This document shows positions 26,099-35,644 of a stretch of DNA of 64,000 nt, piece after piece. Made by a program: the position numbers and the translations under genes. Position 1 is the stretch's first letter; each line of letters opens with the position of its first letter. The notes under the pieces were generated by a model. The model was given only the letters and a program-made list of their open reading frames with translations, did not search any database and was not told the origin of the DNA. Origin of the DNA: Pedobacter duraquae (GTDB taxonomy: Bacteria > Bacteroidota > Bacteroidia > Sphingobacteriales > Sphingobacteriaceae). Where the stretch lies: the NCBI RefSeq assembly GCF_004362245.1, contig NZ_SNWM01000003.1:558001-622000 (forward strand), read 5' to 3'.

Positions 26099-26998
26099 TT
26101 AGTTCCAAAGATTTTCAGGATAGGTTCCATCTTTAATCAATTGATCGATACTGGCCTGCACAATTGGCTTATCTTCTTTATAGGTTACTCCAAACCACTG
26201 GCTGCTTGTAGGCACCACTTTGAAGTCTGCTTTTTCAGATTTAACCAGATATTCTGCTACCAATGGAATGAAAAATTCGGATTTTGGATTTTCCTTGTTG
26301 TTCTCCGCAAATTCTTTGAATAATTCCAGGGTGGTATGAAAGATTTCGGGAGTGAAGCCCCAGAAGTTCATTGATACCCGGGTATCAACTGCTAAAGGAA
26401 ATTTCTGTTCATCTTCCTCGTACACGATTGCATCGCCGTCTTTATACACTTTGGTGCGTTCGTTGATTTCTTCCAGATTACCTGTATTGTCGACCTGACA
26501 AACGCCTCTTGATACAGATCCATATTCAGATAGCGTTTTGCCGATCTCGTAGCCAATCATACAGTAGTTGCTTCCGTTAACCTCATTGGTCAGGAAATTT
26601 ACCATTTTCTGGTAAGCATCTAATCCGTAGAAATCGTCAGCATTGATTACGCAAAACGGTTCTTTGATGATATGTCTGGCTGCCAACACAGCATGGGCAG
26701 TTCCCCATGGTTTTGCGCGTTCGATTTCAGTGTCTATACCGAACTGCTTAAGGTCGAAATTTTGAAAGACATAGTCTATTTCAATCTTGCCAGTTAGTTT
26801 AGGTTCGAAAATAGATTTAAAACTTTCAAGGAATTCTTCTTTGATGATGAAAACTACTTTACCAAATCCAGCTTGAATCGCATCGTAGATGGAGTAATCA
26901 ATAATAGTTTCACCATTCGGACCAAATCCGTCAATTTGTTTCATGCTGCCATAGCGACTTGCCATTCCAGCAGCTAATATTAGTAAGGTTGGTTTCAT
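26099..26998 (-). CDS. Sugar-phosphate nucleotidyltransferase family protein
   Basis: 299 residues. The GT-A-like nucleotidyltransferase start is clear: PTLLILAAGMASRYGSMKQIDGFGPNGETIIDYSIYDA, the nucleotide- and sugar-phosphate-binding segment. FCVINADDFYGLDAYQ carries the metal-binding Asp pair, and MNFWGFTPEIF is a conserved later motif. The family makes NDP-sugars or cytidylyl-activated alcohols; the substrate is not determined. A TATTTTAG on the minus strand (27002-27009) just before the ATG may be the promoter. Confidence 0.85.
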   Translation of the reverse strand: MKPTLLILAAGMASRYGSMKQIDGFGPNGETIIDYSIYDAIQAGFGKVVFIIKEEFLESFKSIFEPKLTGKIEIDYVFQNFDLKQFGIDTEIERAKPWGTAHAVLAARHIIKEPFCVINADDFYGLDAYQKMVNFLTNEVNGSNYCMIGYEIGKTLSEYGSVSRGVCQVDNTGNLEEINERTKVYKDGDAIVYEEDEQKFPLAVDTRVSMNFWGFTPEIFHTTLELFKEFAENNKENPKSEFFIPLVAEYLVKSEKADFKVVPTSSQWFGVTYKEDKPIVQASIDQLIKDGTYPENLWN

Positions 26999-27055
26999 AG
27001 TGCTAAAATAGTAAAACCCTTGATATTAGGGATATCAAGGGCTATAAAATGTTTG

Positions 27056-28165
27056 TTATTTTTTATAAGTGAAGTCGTGATCTTTTTTAATATTCAGCAA
27101 TACTTCATAAATTAACTTGATCACGTTATCAACATCTTCAGTATGGATCATTTCCACTGTAGTATGCATGTAACGCAGCGGCAATGAAATTAATGCTGAA
27201 GGAACACCTCCATTGGAGTAAGCAAATGCATCAGTATCTGTACCTGTAGATCTAGAAGAAGCCTGGCGTTGGAAAGGAATGTCGTTCTTTTCAGCTGTTT
27301 CTACCAGGAGCCTGTTTAGGTTAGTCTGTACTGCAGGTGCGTATGAAACCACAGGTCCTTTTCCGCAGGCAAGATCTCCCTGGGTAATCTTATTGATCAT
27401 TGGCGTGGTGGTATCATGCGTAACATCAGTCACAATGGCTACGTTAGGTTTAATACGGTGTGCAATCATCTCCGCACCGCGTAAACCAATTTCTTCCTGT
27501 ACAGAATTCACGATATATAAACCGAATGGGAGTTTCTTTTTGTTCTCCTGAAGCAAGCGTGCAACCTCGGCAATCATAAAACCACCTGCGCGGTTATCTA
27601 AAGCGCGACCAACATAATATCTGTTGTTAAGGACCATGAATTCATCTTCATAGGTAATTACACAACCAACATGGATACCTAGTTTTTCGACTTCGTCCTT
27701 ACTGGTACATCCGCAATCCAGGAAGATGTTTTTTAATGCTGGCGCTTCTTCTTTTTCTCCGCTTCTGGTGTGGATGGCTGGCCAGCCGAATACTGCTTTA
27801 ACCAGGCCGTTATCAGTATGGATATTAACACGTTTAGAGGGGGCAATCTGATGATCAGAGCCTCCATTGCGGATTACATAAATAAGTCCGTCTGAAGTGA
27901 TATAATTCACGAACCAGGAGATCTCATCAGCATGAGCTTCAATAACTACTTTAAATTCTGCTTTCGGGTTGATTACGCCCACCGCAGTACCATAATTATC
28001 AATAAAACTTTCGTCAATGTATGGTTTTAGGTATTCCAACCACATTTTCTGACCAGGATATTCAAATCCTGTCGGGGATGGGTTATTTATGTATGCTTCA
28101 AAAAACTGAAGAGACTTTTTAGTAACGACAGAAACATGTTTCTGTTTATTTTCTTTTTTAGCCAT
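27056..28165 (-). CDS. M42 family metallopeptidase (glutamyl aminopeptidase-like)
   Basis: 369 residues. The M42/PepA aminopeptidase metal and catalytic residues are visible in order: EAHADEISWFV (His), GRALDNRAGGFMIAEVARLL (bridging Asp), VNSVQEEIGLRGAEM (catalytic and metal Glu), VTDVTHDTT (Asp) and LRYMHTTVEMIH (His). The family consists of large tetrahedral cytoplasmic aminopeptidases that trim peptides. A clear minus-strand promoter lies at 28185-28214. It is separated from the nucleotidyltransferase by 57 nt and could be co-transcribed with it. Confidence 0.9.
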   Translation of the reverse strand: MAKKENKQKHVSVVTKKSLQFFEAYINNPSPTGFEYPGQKMWLEYLKPYIDESFIDNYGTAVGVINPKAEFKVVIEAHADEISWFVNYITSDGLIYVIRNGGSDHQIAPSKRVNIHTDNGLVKAVFGWPAIHTRSGEKEEAPALKNIFLDCGCTSKDEVEKLGIHVGCVITYEDEFMVLNNRYYVGRALDNRAGGFMIAEVARLLQENKKKLPFGLYIVNSVQEEIGLRGAEMIAHRIKPNVAIVTDVTHDTTTPMINKITQGDLACGKGPVVSYAPAVQTNLNRLLVETAEKNDIPFQRQASSRSTGTDTDAFAYSNGGVPSALISLPLRYMHTTVEMIHTEDVDNVIKLIYEVLLNIKKDHDFTYKK

Positions 28166-28184
28166 TTTATTTTATTAAGTGTAG

Positions 28185-28214
28185 CAAATATATAAACTCA
28201 TGATCAAGCAACAA
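28185..28214 (-). promoter_or_regulatory. Promoter of the M42 peptidase gene
   Basis: On the minus strand, TTG (28212-28214), a 19-nt spacer and TATATTTG (28185-28192) match the Bacteroidota consensus. The ATG follows 19 nt downstream of the -7 box. Confidence 0.75.
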
Positions 28215-28250
28215 CCGCGGTTTATAAGATATACCGCAGCATGACATTTA

Positions 28251-29414
28251 TCAGGCCGGTTGTTTTTTACTGTAAAATTTGTAGATCAGCATATTCAAAA
28301 TGATGACGCATGCTGTACCCAGACAAAACAAGGGCCATTTTCCAAGATCCCATAAGTAAAGGCCTATGGCAGATCCGCAGGAAGCACCGACAAAACTTAC
28401 CGACATAAAAACGGTATTGAGTCTGTTTCTGGCCTCTGGCACCAGTGCATAAATCCGGGTTTGATTGGTTACATGGATGGCCTGCTGACCAATGTCGATT
28501 AAAATAATACCAACCACAAACAAATAGAGGTGGTTACCGGTAAAATAAAATGTGAGTATGCTCAGTAGCTGAAGAATCAGTCCGATCAATAAATTCTGAC
28601 GTGGGTTACGACCATCACTTAATCGACCAACTAAAGGTGCTGCAAGGGCTCCTGCGGCTCCTGCAATTCCAAAAAGACCAATCTGTAGCGTTTGTAAATT
28701 GAAGGGTGGATTGGCAAGAAAAAGTACCATTGTTGTCCAAAAAGCACTCAATATGGAAAATGCGAGGAAGTTGATTAGTGATGCCTCGCGCAAAACTGGC
28801 TGTGTTTTGATGTAGGCCAGCATGGAAGACATGAGCTGACCATAATTTCCGGCAAAAGCAGGCTTGCTGGTAGGAAAGCGTTTTGCCATGAGTAACAGGA
28901 GGAGCAGGCATAAGCCGGCAGCGATCTGATACATGGCTCTCCAGCCCCAAAGATAACCTATACTTCCGCTTATTGCACGGGAAGCAAGGATGCCGATCAG
29001 TAGGCCACTCATGATTACGCCAATGGTTTGCCCGCGGTTTTCATCGCTGCTTAAGTTTGCAGCCAGGGGTAAAATCAACTGTGGCACAATAGAACTGGCA
29101 CCGATCAATACACAGGCAATCTGAAGTACAAGAAAAGAATGGGCAAAGCCAGCTATAAGTAGTGCGCAGATGGCCAGTCCGGTAATCACGAGGATCTGTT
29201 TTTTGCGCTCGAACATATCTCCCAGTGGGACAAGAAGAAAGAGGCCTAAAGCATAGCCGCCCTGGGTTAAATAGGTAATTCGACCCGCATAACTCTCTGC
29301 AATATTAAAATCCTTTGCTATGAGAATAACCAGTGGCTGGCAGTAATAAATGTTCGCGACGATAAGGCCTGTACAAAAGGCCATAAGTAAAATATCTGCT
29401 TTGCTTAATTTCAT
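28251..29414 (-). CDS. MFS transporter, drug-efflux-like
   Basis: 387 residues and about 12 transmembrane segments. The loop 2-3 signature is LLVPLGDMFERKKQILVI (G-D-x-x-x-R-K) and its C-half counterpart is PLVGRLSDGRNPRQNLLIGL. This is the pattern of the DHA-type drug/proton antiporters and sugar-efflux MFS members; the substrate is unknown. The ATG overlaps the stop of the upstream carboxylase gene by 1 nt (same strand), so the two are translationally coupled. Confidence 0.88.
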   Translation of the reverse strand: MKLSKADILLMAFCTGLIVANIYYCQPLVILIAKDFNIAESYAGRITYLTQGGYALGLFLLVPLGDMFERKKQILVITGLAICALLIAGFAHSFLVLQIACVLIGASSIVPQLILPLAANLSSDENRGQTIGVIMSGLLIGILASRAISGSIGYLWGWRAMYQIAAGLCLLLLLLMAKRFPTSKPAFAGNYGQLMSSMLAYIKTQPVLREASLINFLAFSILSAFWTTMVLFLANPPFNLQTLQIGLFGIAGAAGALAAPLVGRLSDGRNPRQNLLIGLILQLLSILTFYFTGNHLYLFVVGIILIDIGQQAIHVTNQTRIYALVPEARNRLNTVFMSVSFVGASCGSAIGLYLWDLGKWPLFCLGTACVIILNMLIYKFYSKKQPA

Positions 29415-30955
29415 TATAGCGGGATATTCCCGTGTTTTTTTCTGGGGGTGTTAACGACTTTATTTTCCAGCATCTGGAAAGCTTTGATTAATTTTTTTCG
29501 TGTTTGAGCGGGCTCTATAACCTCGTCTACAAATCCCCGCTCCGCTGCGCGGTAGGGATTAGCAAATATATCAGCATATAGTTTTTCCTTTTCCAGCCAC
29601 TTTTGTTCAGGATCTTCAGCTGTACTGATCTCTCTTTTAAAGATAATCTCAGCAGCACCTTTGGCTCCCATTACGGCAATCTCCGCTGTAGGCCAGGCAT
29701 AGTTCATATCTGCACCAATATGTTTAGAATTCATTACGTCATATGCTCCGCCATATGCCTTCCGGGTAATTACAGTGATCCGCGGTACTGTAGCTTCGCT
29801 AAAGGCATATAGTAGCTTGGCGCCATTAGTAATAATGCCATTCCATTCCTGATCTGTTCCCGGGAGAAATCCCGGAACATCTTCAAGCACCAGGAGCGGA
29901 ATGTTAAAGCAGTCGCAAAAGCGTACAAAACGGGCAGCCTTTGTAGATGCATGATTGTCGAGCACACCTGCCAGATAGGCCGGCTGATTGGCTACCACAC
30001 CGATACTTCTGCCGGCAAGTCGCGCGAAGCCAACAACGATATTCTCTGCATAAGCCTGGTGAACTTCCAGAAAGCTGGCCTCGTCGGTTATTGCCGCAAT
30101 TATTGTTCTGACATCGTAGGGCTGATTTGCATTTTCTGGCAGGAGGTCATTCAGCTCAGGTCGGATTTCTTCGGCGGCAGTATAATGAAGATTCGATGGG
30201 ATTTCTTCGCAATTCTGCGGCATATAGCTAAGCAGTTTTTTGAGGTGGTTTATCGCTTCAATTTCATTGGCACATGCAAAATGGGTAACACCAGATTTTT
30301 CTGCATGCGTGGATGCACCACCTAATTCTTCCGATGTCACATTTTCGTGTGTCACTGTTTTGACCACATTGGGTCCTGTAACAAACATGTAAGACGTATT
30401 TTCTACCATAAGAATAAAATCTGTGATAGCAGGAGAATATACAGCGCCACCGGCACAAGGGCCCATGATTGCGGAGAGTTGCGGGATCACTCCCGATGCC
30501 TGCACATTTTTATAGAAAATATCAGCATAGCCGCCTAAAGAAACTACACCTTCCTGAATCCTGGCACCGCCACTATCGTTCAATCCAATGAGGGGGGCGC
30601 CATTTTTCATCGCCATGTCCATGATCTTACAGATTTTCTCGGCATGTGTTTCAGACAGCGATCCGCCGAAAACGGTGAAGTCCTGAGAAAAAACATAGGT
30701 CAAACGGCCATTGATCTGGCCGTAGCCGCTTACTACGCCATCACCATAGTATTTCTCTTTTTCCATGCCGAAATCTGTGCTCCTATGCGTAACCAGCATT
30801 CCTATTTCTTCAAAGGTGCCTTCATCCATTAAAAAATGCAAGCGTTCTCGTGCAGTAAGTTTTCCTTTTTTATGTTGACTTTCCACTCTGGCAGGTCCGC
30901 CAGCAGCATTTGCCTGAGCGATTTTATCCTTTAGCAGTTCTATTTTGGTTTTCAT
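29414..30955 (-). CDS. Acyl-CoA carboxylase, carboxyltransferase (beta) subunit
   Basis: 513 residues, full length. The family transfers CO2 from carboxybiotin to propionyl-CoA or another acyl-CoA. Both crotonase-like halves are visible: [49 protein letters not shown] and [17 protein letters not shown] in the N half, then [34 protein letters not shown] and [21 protein letters not shown] in the C half. The RKKHGNIPL end is standard. No biotin carboxylase or biotin carrier gene is adjacent, so partners must lie elsewhere. The last base overlaps the MFS gene start. Confidence 0.93.
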   Translation of the reverse strand: MKTKIELLKDKIAQANAAGGPARVESQHKKGKLTARERLHFLMDEGTFEEIGMLVTHRSTDFGMEKEKYYGDGVVSGYGQINGRLTYVFSQDFTVFGGSLSETHAEKICKIMDMAMKNGAPLIGLNDSGGARIQEGVVSLGGYADIFYKNVQASGVIPQLSAIMGPCAGGAVYSPAITDFILMVENTSYMFVTGPNVVKTVTHENVTSEELGGASTHAEKSGVTHFACANEIEAINHLKKLLSYMPQNCEEIPSNLHYTAAEEIRPELNDLLPENANQPYDVRTIIAAITDEASFLEVHQAYAENIVVGFARLAGRSIGVVANQPAYLAGVLDNHASTKAARFVRFCDCFNIPLLVLEDVPGFLPGTDQEWNGIITNGAKLLYAFSEATVPRITVITRKAYGGAYDVMNSKHIGADMNYAWPTAEIAVMGAKGAAEIIFKREISTAEDPEQKWLEKEKLYADIFANPYRAAERGFVDEVIEPAQTRKKLIKAFQMLENKVVNTPRKKHGNIPL

Positions 30956-31056
30956 TATCTCTATAGCTAACCATGCTAAAATACAGTTATTGGCTTCCTT
31001 TAAAAAGTTATTAGAAAATTTTTACTTTTTTTTTCTTGATTACCAGATCAGGGAGC

Positions 31057-31064
31057 TATTTTTG
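31057..31064 (+). promoter_or_regulatory. Promoter before the small secreted protein
   Basis: TATTTTTG at 31057-31064 with TTG at 31036-31038 (18-nt spacer) lies 18 nt before the ATG at 31083. It probably starts the three-gene run that includes the SulP transporter and carbonic anhydrase. Confidence 0.6.
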
Positions 31065-31082
31065 AATCAGTATAAATAACGT

Positions 31083-31421
31083 ATGTCTTTAAGAAAGTAC
31101 AGATTACTTATCGTATTATCCTTTCTGAGCATCTTTAGTGCGAAGATGATCATATCCTTGTCGCCTTGTTTTTCGGCGCATATGGATAAAGACGTCGTAA
31201 ATTCTGTGATCATGCAGATCGAGCTTGAACATGGAGCTGATGGGGATAGCGGTAAGATTTTGAAATACGTTGATTATAAAATCATCGATTTTCAATATTC
31301 GTGCACCTATATTCCTGTGATCTACCATTTCGGAATCAGCAGTAGTTTCTTAGACCACAACAAGAGGTATGTAAACCCATACCATCCTTCAGTTCCAACA
31401 CCGCCTCCTAATCTGGTGTAA
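31083..31421 (+). CDS. Small putative exported protein of unknown function
   Basis: 112 residues. The first ~30 residues are hydrophobic (LLIVLSFLSIFSAKMIISLSP) and look like a signal peptide or membrane anchor. The rest is a short polar region ending in a Pro-rich NPYHPSVPTPPPNLV tail. I do not recognise the family. It lies 113 nt upstream of the SulP gene on the same strand, behind its own promoter, so it may belong to that unit. A GGCC/GGCC short stem with T5 in the loop (31434-31448) follows but is not a convincing terminator. Confidence 0.6.
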   Translation: MSLRKYRLLIVLSFLSIFSAKMIISLSPCFSAHMDKDVVNSVIMQIELEHGADGDSGKILKYVDYKIIDFQYSCTYIPVIYHFGISSSFLDHNKRYVNPYHPSVPTPPPNLV

Positions 31422-31534
31422 AATTTCTTAGCAGGCCTTTTTGAGGCCGCAATTATTACGTGTAGTTTATTTTAAGCGCTGATTGCGACTGGCAGGGATG
31501 CCGGTAGTTTTTTGGCGTCAAGCGATCAGAAATT

Positions 31535-33142
31535 ATGGAAAAAGGGAACTCAGTCTTTTCGGGACTTGATGTGAAAAAATATATTTTAAAAAAGAATTTA
31601 AAACGGGATCTTCCGTCGAGTATAGTCGTTTTTTTGGTGGCCTTACCACTTTGTCTGGGGATTGCGCTGGCCTCGGGGGCACCATTGTTTGCCGGACTTG
31701 TTTCCGGTATCATCGGTGGTATTGTTGTTGCCGCAGTAAGCGGGTCTCAGCTCAGCGTTAGTGGGCCAGCAGCAGGTTTGACAGTGATTGTTCTTGGAGC
31801 GATAGCTCATCTCGGGAGCTATCAGGCATTTCTGCTGGCGGTTGTATTAGCTGGAGTGATACAGGTTATCCTGGGTCTGTTAAAAGCAGGGACTATAGGG
31901 AGTTATTTTCCTTCCAGTGTAATCGAAGGTATGCTGGCAGCTATCGGTCTGATCTTAATTCTTAAACAGCTACCCCATGCGTTGGGAGTTGATTCAGATT
32001 TCCTGGGTGATGAAAGTTTTTTTCAGAAGGATCATGAAAATACATTCTCGGCAATTAACAGTGCGTTGAGCCATTTTACCCTGGCGGCTATCGTGATTAG
32101 TATGCTTTCTATCGCTGTATTGATCGTGTGGCCTAAAGTAAAAGCACTGAGCAGCGTTCCTGCGCCGCTAGTTGTTGTAGTGATTGGAATAGTATTGAGT
32201 TGGTTATTTAAATCAACGAACTTCGCATTGGATCCTAAACAGATGGTAACCATTCCTATAGTTAGCGGATGGGCTGAGTTCACAGGTCTTTTCAATATGC
32301 CTGATTTTTCCGTAATCAAAAACAAAGAGGTTTGGGTAGTTGCAGGTACGATCGCTATCGTGGCCAGCTTGGAAACCTTATTGAGTATTGAAGCGATTGA
32401 TAAGATAGACCCTATAAAAAGAGTGTCTCCAACCAACAGGGAGCTTGTAGCCCAGGGTATCGGTAATATCACAAGTGGAATGCTTGGTGGGTTGCCAATG
32501 ACATCAGTAATTGTCAGAAGTTCTGCAAATGCCGGAGCAGGAGCGCGGACTAAAATGTCGGCTGTTTTTCACGGCTGCTGGTTGTTGCTTTCCCTGCTAT
32601 TTATCCCTGGTTTGATCAATATGATCCCCTTAGCATGCTTGGCGGCAATATTATTGGTAACTGGTTATAAACTAACGCGTATTGCTTTATTTAAACATAT
32701 GTATCATAAGGGATGGGATCAGTTTGTTCCTTTTGTAGTTACCATTGTTGCGGTATTGTTTACCGATTTGCTCAAGGGTGTTGCTGTAGGTATGCTTGTT
32801 TCTATTTTCTACATGTTACGTACCAATATGAGAAATCCTTTTTTCTATAGGATTACCGAAGAGGGTAATAAGAAGAATTTAAGGATTACACTTGCAGAAG
32901 AGGTATCCTTTCTCAATAAAGCAGCTATTCAGGTAGTTTTAACAAATATTCCAACTGAGACTAACGTGATCATAGACGGCTCCAATGCCCGTTATATTGA
33001 TCCGGACGTTTTAGAAACAATTTTTAATTTTAAGCATAATGCTTATACAAAAGGTGTTATCGTTACCTTAGAGCAGATCAAAGATCGCTACATCGTACCG
33101 AAATTGAACACCAAAATAATCGAAGATAAAATCAATAACTAA
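31535..33142 (+). CDS. SulP family anion transporter, probable bicarbonate importer
   Basis: 535 residues. The membrane part (residues ~20-430) carries the SulP signature near its start (DLPSSIVVFLVALPLCLGIALASGAPLFAGLVSGIIGGIV) and SGPAAGLTVIVLGA, with NRELVAQGIGNITSGMLGGLPMTSVIVRSSANAGAGARTKMS in the second half. The C-terminus (VNVIIDGSNARYIDPDVLETI-type, residues ~470-535) is a short STAS-like domain. The gene precedes a beta-carbonic anhydrase by 7 nt, the arrangement expected for a BicA-like bicarbonate transporter rather than a sulfate permease. The substrate is inferred. Confidence 0.87.
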   Translation: MEKGNSVFSGLDVKKYILKKNLKRDLPSSIVVFLVALPLCLGIALASGAPLFAGLVSGIIGGIVVAAVSGSQLSVSGPAAGLTVIVLGAIAHLGSYQAFLLAVVLAGVIQVILGLLKAGTIGSYFPSSVIEGMLAAIGLILILKQLPHALGVDSDFLGDESFFQKDHENTFSAINSALSHFTLAAIVISMLSIAVLIVWPKVKALSSVPAPLVVVVIGIVLSWLFKSTNFALDPKQMVTIPIVSGWAEFTGLFNMPDFSVIKNKEVWVVAGTIAIVASLETLLSIEAIDKIDPIKRVSPTNRELVAQGIGNITSGMLGGLPMTSVIVRSSANAGAGARTKMSAVFHGCWLLLSLLFIPGLINMIPLACLAAILLVTGYKLTRIALFKHMYHKGWDQFVPFVVTIVAVLFTDLLKGVAVGMLVSIFYMLRTNMRNPFFYRITEEGNKKNLRITLAEEVSFLNKAAIQVVLTNIPTETNVIIDGSNARYIDPDVLETIFNFKHNAYTKGVIVTLEQIKDRYIVPKLNTKIIEDKINN

Positions 33143-33149
33143 AATTATT

Positions 33150-33827
33150 ATGTGCGCTAAATTACAACAGACGGAAAGTCAAAATATAACATACGAGGGA
33201 TTACTCCAGGGAAATAAAGACTGGGTAGCTGCAACGCTTGCAGAGGATGCGCAGTATTTTGATCGCCTTGCCGCGGGGCAGAAACCACCAATTTTATGGA
33301 TAGGCTGCTCAGATAGTCGCGTACCCGCCAATCAGATTACCAATACCAACCCAGGTGATATCTTTGTTCACCGCAATATTGCCAATGTTGTTGTGCATAC
33401 AGATATGAATATGCTGAGTGTGCTTGATTATGCCGTTAACGTGCTAGAGGTTGAGCATGTAATTGTATGTGGTCATTACGGTTGTGGTGGAGTAGAAGCT
33501 GCGTTAGGTAATAAACAATATGGCATTATAGATAATTGGCTCAGAAACATCAAAGATACATACCGCTTGCATTACCATGAGCTCGATATGATCTCTGATC
33601 AAAAAAAACGAGCTGAGCGTCTGGTAGAGCTTAACGTAGTTGAAGGTGTATTTAACCTGACTAAAACTTCTATAGTGCAGAATCGTTGGAGCAACGGCAA
33701 GAAGCTTTCTCTACATGGATGGGTTTACAGCCTTAAATCAGGAATTATTAAAGATCTTGAAGTAAGTTGCGAGTCTAATGATCACCTGTCTACGGTGTTT
33801 AAGGTAACGGCACTTCCTAAAGACTAA
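33150..33827 (+). CDS. Beta-carbonic anhydrase
   Basis: 225 residues. The enzyme interconverts CO2 and bicarbonate. The zinc and active-site residues are complete: Cys53-Ser-Asp55-Ser-Arg57 (IGCSDSRVPA) and His109/Cys112 (CGHYGCGGVEAAL). The Asp-Arg dyad is present, and GHY-G-CGG fits the plant/bacterial type. It is 7 nt downstream of the SulP transporter gene, so the two probably form a bicarbonate-handling unit. It ends in a strong bidirectional terminator. Confidence 0.95.
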   Translation: MCAKLQQTESQNITYEGLLQGNKDWVAATLAEDAQYFDRLAAGQKPPILWIGCSDSRVPANQITNTNPGDIFVHRNIANVVVHTDMNMLSVLDYAVNVLEVEHVIVCGHYGCGGVEAALGNKQYGIIDNWLRNIKDTYRLHYHELDMISDQKKRAERLVELNVVEGVFNLTKTSIVQNRWSNGKKLSLHGWVYSLKSGIIKDLEVSCESNDHLSTVFKVTALPKD

Positions 33828-33842
33828 TACCTCGTCGATATT

Positions 33843-33884
33843 GCATAAAAAAAGCTCCCGGAATTCCGGGAGCTTTTTTTATGC
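33843..33884. terminator. 42-bp perfect palindrome, bidirectional terminator
   Basis: GCATAAAAAAAGCTCCCGGAA is followed without a gap by its exact reverse complement. With A7 and T7 flanking a GC-rich core it terminates both the carbonic anhydrase and the convergent pruA gene. Its arms recur almost unchanged at 53361-53400. Confidence 0.93.
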
Positions 33885-33887
33885 TTA

Positions 33888-35522
33888 TTAATCTTCAGCC
33901 AAAAAAGGATAGCGGTAATCCTTTGGTGGATCAAATGTTTCTTTGATTGTTCGTGGAGACACCCAGCGTAGCAAGTTAATCATAGAGCCAGCTTTGTCAT
34001 TAGTACCAGACCCTCTGGCACCACCAAATGGCTGCTGACCAACAACTGCACCGGTACATTTATCATTGATATAAAAGTTACCGGCAGCATTACGTAGTGC
34101 ATGTGTAGCTTGCTCAATTGCATAACGATCCTGAGCAATCACGGCACCGGTTAATGCGTAGATAGAAGTTCCATCGATCGTTTCCAATACTTCGGCATAA
34201 GCCTCGTCATTATATACATAGATAGTTAATACCGGGCCAAAAAGCTCTTCGCACATCGTTGTGTATTTTGGATCCTGAACCACTAAAACTGTCGGTTCAA
34301 TAAAGTATCCTTTACTGTTGTCATAGTTACCACCAGCTATAATCTCTACACTGCTGTCAGCCTTAGCAGCATCAATATATTTAGCCAGTTTGTTAAACGA
34401 GTTGGCATCAATTACAGCGTTGATGAAATTGCCGAAATCTTCAGTGCCACCCATTTTGAAAGTGGCCAGGTCGCGGATCATAAATTCTTTAATGGCAGGC
34501 CACACGCTTTTGGCAATGTAGACGCGTGAAGCGGCGGAGCATTTCTGGCCCTGATATTCAAATGAGCCTCTTAAGATGGCAGTACTTGATACTTCAGGAT
34601 CTGCAGATCCATGAACAAGAATAAAATCTTTACCACCAGTCTCACCTACAATACGAGGGTAAGTTTTGAATTTATGGATGTTATTTCCAATTGTTTTCCA
34701 GATATCCTGGAAAACGCCTGTAGATCCTGTAAAGTGAATACCTGCGAAGTCAGGGTGGTTAAAAATAACTTCACCCGCATCAGGTCCTGATACATATACC
34801 AGGTTAATTACACCATCAGGCAGACCAGCTTCCTTAAAGATCTGCATCAATACATTGGCAGCAAATATTTGTGTGTTTGCTGGTTTCCAAACCACAACGT
34901 TACCCATTAGTGCTACTGACGTAGGCAGATTACCTGCGATAGCTGTAAAGTTAAAAGGTGTTAATGCAAACACGAATCCTTCTAAAGGACGTTGTTCAAC
35001 TCTATTCCAGGCACCTTTTGGAGAAACTGGAGGTTGTTGTTTATAGATGTCAGACATATAGCTGACGTTGAAACGCAGGAAATCGATTAGCTCACAAGCG
35101 GAATCAATTTCTGCCTGGTAGGCGTTTTTTGATTGGCCAAGCATGGTTGCTGCATTCAATTTATATCTGTACGGTCCTGCAATCAGGTCGGCAGCTTTCA
35201 AAAATATAGCTGCACGGTGTTCCCAGGCGAGGTTTTCCCAATTTGCTTTCGCCGCCAATGCAGCATCAATAGCTGACTGTACATGGCTTTTATCACCTTT
35301 ACTATACTGGCCTAACACATGCTGATGATCATGTGGAGGTGTTACTTTTCCTTTATCTGCTGTATGTACTTCTTTTCCTCCAATATACATTGGAATATCA
35401 ATTTGTTTAGAACGCGCATCAGCTATAGCAGCCTTGAGCAGTTCACGTTCTTTACTTCCGGGAGCATACCCTAAAATAGGCTCATTTACCGGTACTGGTA
35501 CGTTAAAAAATCCTTTAAGCAT
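33888..35522 (-). CDS. pruA: L-glutamate gamma-semialdehyde dehydrogenase
   Basis: 544 residues, the monofunctional length. The enzyme oxidises glutamate semialdehyde (P5C) to glutamate in proline degradation. The ALDH residues are visible: FNFTAIAGNLP (near 190-200), general base Glu294 (IVGETGGKDF), nucleophile Cys328 (FEYQGQKCSAASR) and the GPVLTIYVYND and NFYINDKCTGAVVGQQPFGGARGSGTNDKAG segments. The latter is the signature that separates P5C dehydrogenase from other ALDHs. A TATCTTTG box on the minus strand (35543-35550) lies upstream. The proline dehydrogenase gene is not adjacent. Confidence 0.95.
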   Translation of the reverse strand: MLKGFFNVPVPVNEPILGYAPGSKERELLKAAIADARSKQIDIPMYIGGKEVHTADKGKVTPPHDHQHVLGQYSKGDKSHVQSAIDAALAAKANWENLAWEHRAAIFLKAADLIAGPYRYKLNAATMLGQSKNAYQAEIDSACELIDFLRFNVSYMSDIYKQQPPVSPKGAWNRVEQRPLEGFVFALTPFNFTAIAGNLPTSVALMGNVVVWKPANTQIFAANVLMQIFKEAGLPDGVINLVYVSGPDAGEVIFNHPDFAGIHFTGSTGVFQDIWKTIGNNIHKFKTYPRIVGETGGKDFILVHGSADPEVSSTAILRGSFEYQGQKCSAASRVYIAKSVWPAIKEFMIRDLATFKMGGTEDFGNFINAVIDANSFNKLAKYIDAAKADSSVEIIAGGNYDNSKGYFIEPTVLVVQDPKYTTMCEELFGPVLTIYVYNDEAYAEVLETIDGTSIYALTGAVIAQDRYAIEQATHALRNAAGNFYINDKCTGAVVGQQPFGGARGSGTNDKAGSMINLLRWVSPRTIKETFDPPKDYRYPFLAED

Positions 35523-35627
35523 GGTAATTCTTATTGTTTATGCAAAGATAGTTTTTTATTTTGTAGGTAGCTGACTGATCCATTTCATCCTGTTCGTTCG
35601 GGTATAGGCAAAACGCGTAATAATGTT

Positions 35628-35635
35628 TATTTTTG
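35628..35635 (+). promoter_or_regulatory. -7 box before lpxK
   Basis: TATTTTTG ends 9 nt before the ATG at 35645. No -33 TTG is seen at the right distance. It could give a leader of only a few bases. Confidence 0.45.
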
Positions 35636-35644
35636 GAACTGCAC

